Shown here piece after piece: positions 5,072 to 6,026 of a DNA stretch of 6,026 nucleotides. This DNA is from Pedosphaera sp. (lineage in GTDB: Bacteria > Verrucomicrobiota > Verrucomicrobiia > Limisphaerales > Pedosphaeraceae). Positions within the stretch are counted from its first letter, which is position 1; every line of letters begins with the position of its first letter. The stretch spans positions 1 through 6,026 of the forward strand of contig JAQGOT010000678.1 in assembly GCA_028293465.1 (NCBI GenBank), given 5' to 3'. The translations under genes and the position numbers were made by a program. The notes beneath the pieces were generated by a model, which was not told the DNA's origin, ran no database searches, and saw only the letters and a program-made list of their open reading frames with translations.

Positions 5072-6026
5072 ATGTGGACAGACGCGAAGCCACGCGCTAA
5101 TGGTCGCATCAAGATGCAGAATAATTACTCCGATGAACAATTGCGCCTGGCGGCGCGTCTTTATTACGTTGATGGGCTTGGCCAGGTGGAAGTCGCCAAA
5201 TTCGTCAAAGTTTCCCAGACCAAAATTTCCCGCTTGCTGGCCCTGGCCCGCGAACGCGGCATTGTGCGCATCTCGGTCGCCGAATACGAGCCGCGCGATC
5301 AAAAACTTGAGCTCGCGCTGCAACAGAAATTCGGCCTCAAGGCCGTCGCGGTCATCAAAACCATTGCCGGTGCGACCTCCGAAGATGCGCGGTTGACCGT
5401 CGCGCACTTCGGCGCGCCCTTCGTGGCATCGCTGGTTTCGCCGAACAGCACCGTGGCTATCTCCGGCGGACGCACCATGCGCGAACTGGTTCAACTCCTG
5501 CCGGAAAACAAAGGGTTGCGCCTTACGGTCCTTCAGGCAATGGGCAGCATTGATTCCAACGTCGGCCCGGTGGACGCCTTTGAGCTGGGCCGCTCCATGG
5601 CGCGTCGTTGGGGCGGTTCCTTTTCCACGCTGAACTCGCCCGCGTTCGTGCCGGACAAAAAAACCCGCGACGCCTTTCTGAACTTGCAGCAAATCCGCTC
5701 GGTCTGGGAGCGCCTCGGTCACGTGGATGTCGCGCTGGTGGGCATTGGCACGCTGGACAATTCGGTCTTCGTTGAACGCGGTGTGTTGAGCGCGGACGAT
5801 CTGGAAACATTGTCGCGACGCGGCGCGGTGGGCGAAGTCTGCGGGCGCTTCTACGACGAAAAAGGCCGCGAATGTGATTCTCTGTGGCGCGACCGCGTCA
5901 TCAGCATTGATCTCGATCAACTGCGAAAGACACCGCAGGTCATCGGCATCATTGCCGGTGGAGACCGGTCGGCGGCGATCACGGCGGCCATTCGTGGCGG
6001 ACTCCTCAAATCACTGGTCATTGATG
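5072..6026 (+). CDS. SorC-family transcriptional regulator (3' end outside window)
   Basis: A cytoplasmic DNA-binding regulator that responds to a phosphorylated sugar or polyol. Of this gene 318 codons are visible. The N-terminal helix-turn-helix spans about residues 24-65 (AARLYYVDGLGQVEVAKFV, then VSQTKISRLLALARERGIV). The effector domain follows, with SGGRTMREL (131-139), a Gly-rich AMGSIDSNVG segment, VGIGTLD (223-229) and the C-terminal IAGGDRSAAI / AAIRGGLLKSLVID. The last motif normally lies about 15-25 residues from the end, so only a short tail is missing. Alternative start: ATG 5114. SorC proteins usually regulate neighbouring sugar-catabolism operons. Here the neighbours are glpD and a sugar-phosphate-type phosphatase upstream and unseen genes downstream. 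A leaderless hairpin region of about 160 bases separates it from glpD, so separate transcription is possible. Family call firm, effector unknown. Confidence 0.93.
   Translation, partial: MWTDAKPRANGRIKMQNNYSDEQLRLAARLYYVDGLGQVEVAKFVKVSQTKISRLLALARERGIVRISVAEYEPRDQKLELALQQKFGLKAVAVIKTIAGATSEDARLTVAHFGAPFVASLVSPNSTVAISGGRTMRELVQLLPENKGLRLTVLQAMGSIDSNVGPVDAFELGRSMARRWGGSFSTLNSPAFVPDKKTRDAFLNLQQIRSVWERLGHVDVALVGIGTLDNSVFVERGVLSADDLETLSRRGAVGEVCGRFYDEKGRECDSLWRDRVISIDLDQLRKTPQVIGIIAGGDRSAAITAAIRGGLLKSLVID

Noticed and set aside
4889..5920. Minus-strand ORF of 343 codons
   Set aside because: It lies opposite the SorC gene, which has clear HTH and effector motifs; the minus translation is rich in His, Arg, Ala and Asp without domains.

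Overview
The window looks like a chromosomal segment of a moderately GC-rich bacterium, most likely a verrucomicrobium (Pedosphaera/Limisphaera-like). This is inferred from the integrase N-terminus and the IS630-type transposase, which look like verrucomicrobial versions I know, and from the general gene style. No rRNA or other marker is present to prove it.

Left half (about 1-2350): a graveyard of mobile-element debris with no intact gene that I can support. In order it holds: the N-terminal piece of a tyrosine-type integrase (plus strand, 72-260, ended by TGA); open minus-strand frames of unknown origin (300-832) with a protein-like, helical composition; an IS630-family transposase on the minus strand (816-1492), with one frameshift and missing its 3' third; a C-terminal RadC/JAB-domain remnant on the minus strand (1600-1778) carrying two indels; and a stretch of about 570 bases (1779-2346) with only unconvincing ORFs and a small palindrome.

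Right half (about 2380-6026): three intact-looking plus-strand metabolic genes. A HAD-IIA (NagD-like) phosphatase (2497-3420) overlaps by ATGA the start of an aerobic-type glycerol-3-phosphate dehydrogenase, glpD (3417-4910). After a gap of about 160 bases with a GC-rich hairpin comes a SorC-family sugar-responsive transcriptional regulator (5072-6026), cut by the window edge close to its expected C-terminus. A possible promoter (2390-2417) and a palindrome suitable as an operator (2436-2456) precede the phosphatase.

The phosphatase/GlpD overlap suggests a co-translated pair acting on glycerol-3-phosphate or a related phosphorylated three-carbon or sugar compound. SorC may control this pair or a downstream sugar operon outside the window. 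I see no convincing new system. The points most worth checking are the phosphatase-GlpD coupling, the palindrome in front of it, and the unidentified minus-strand frames beside the IS remnant.
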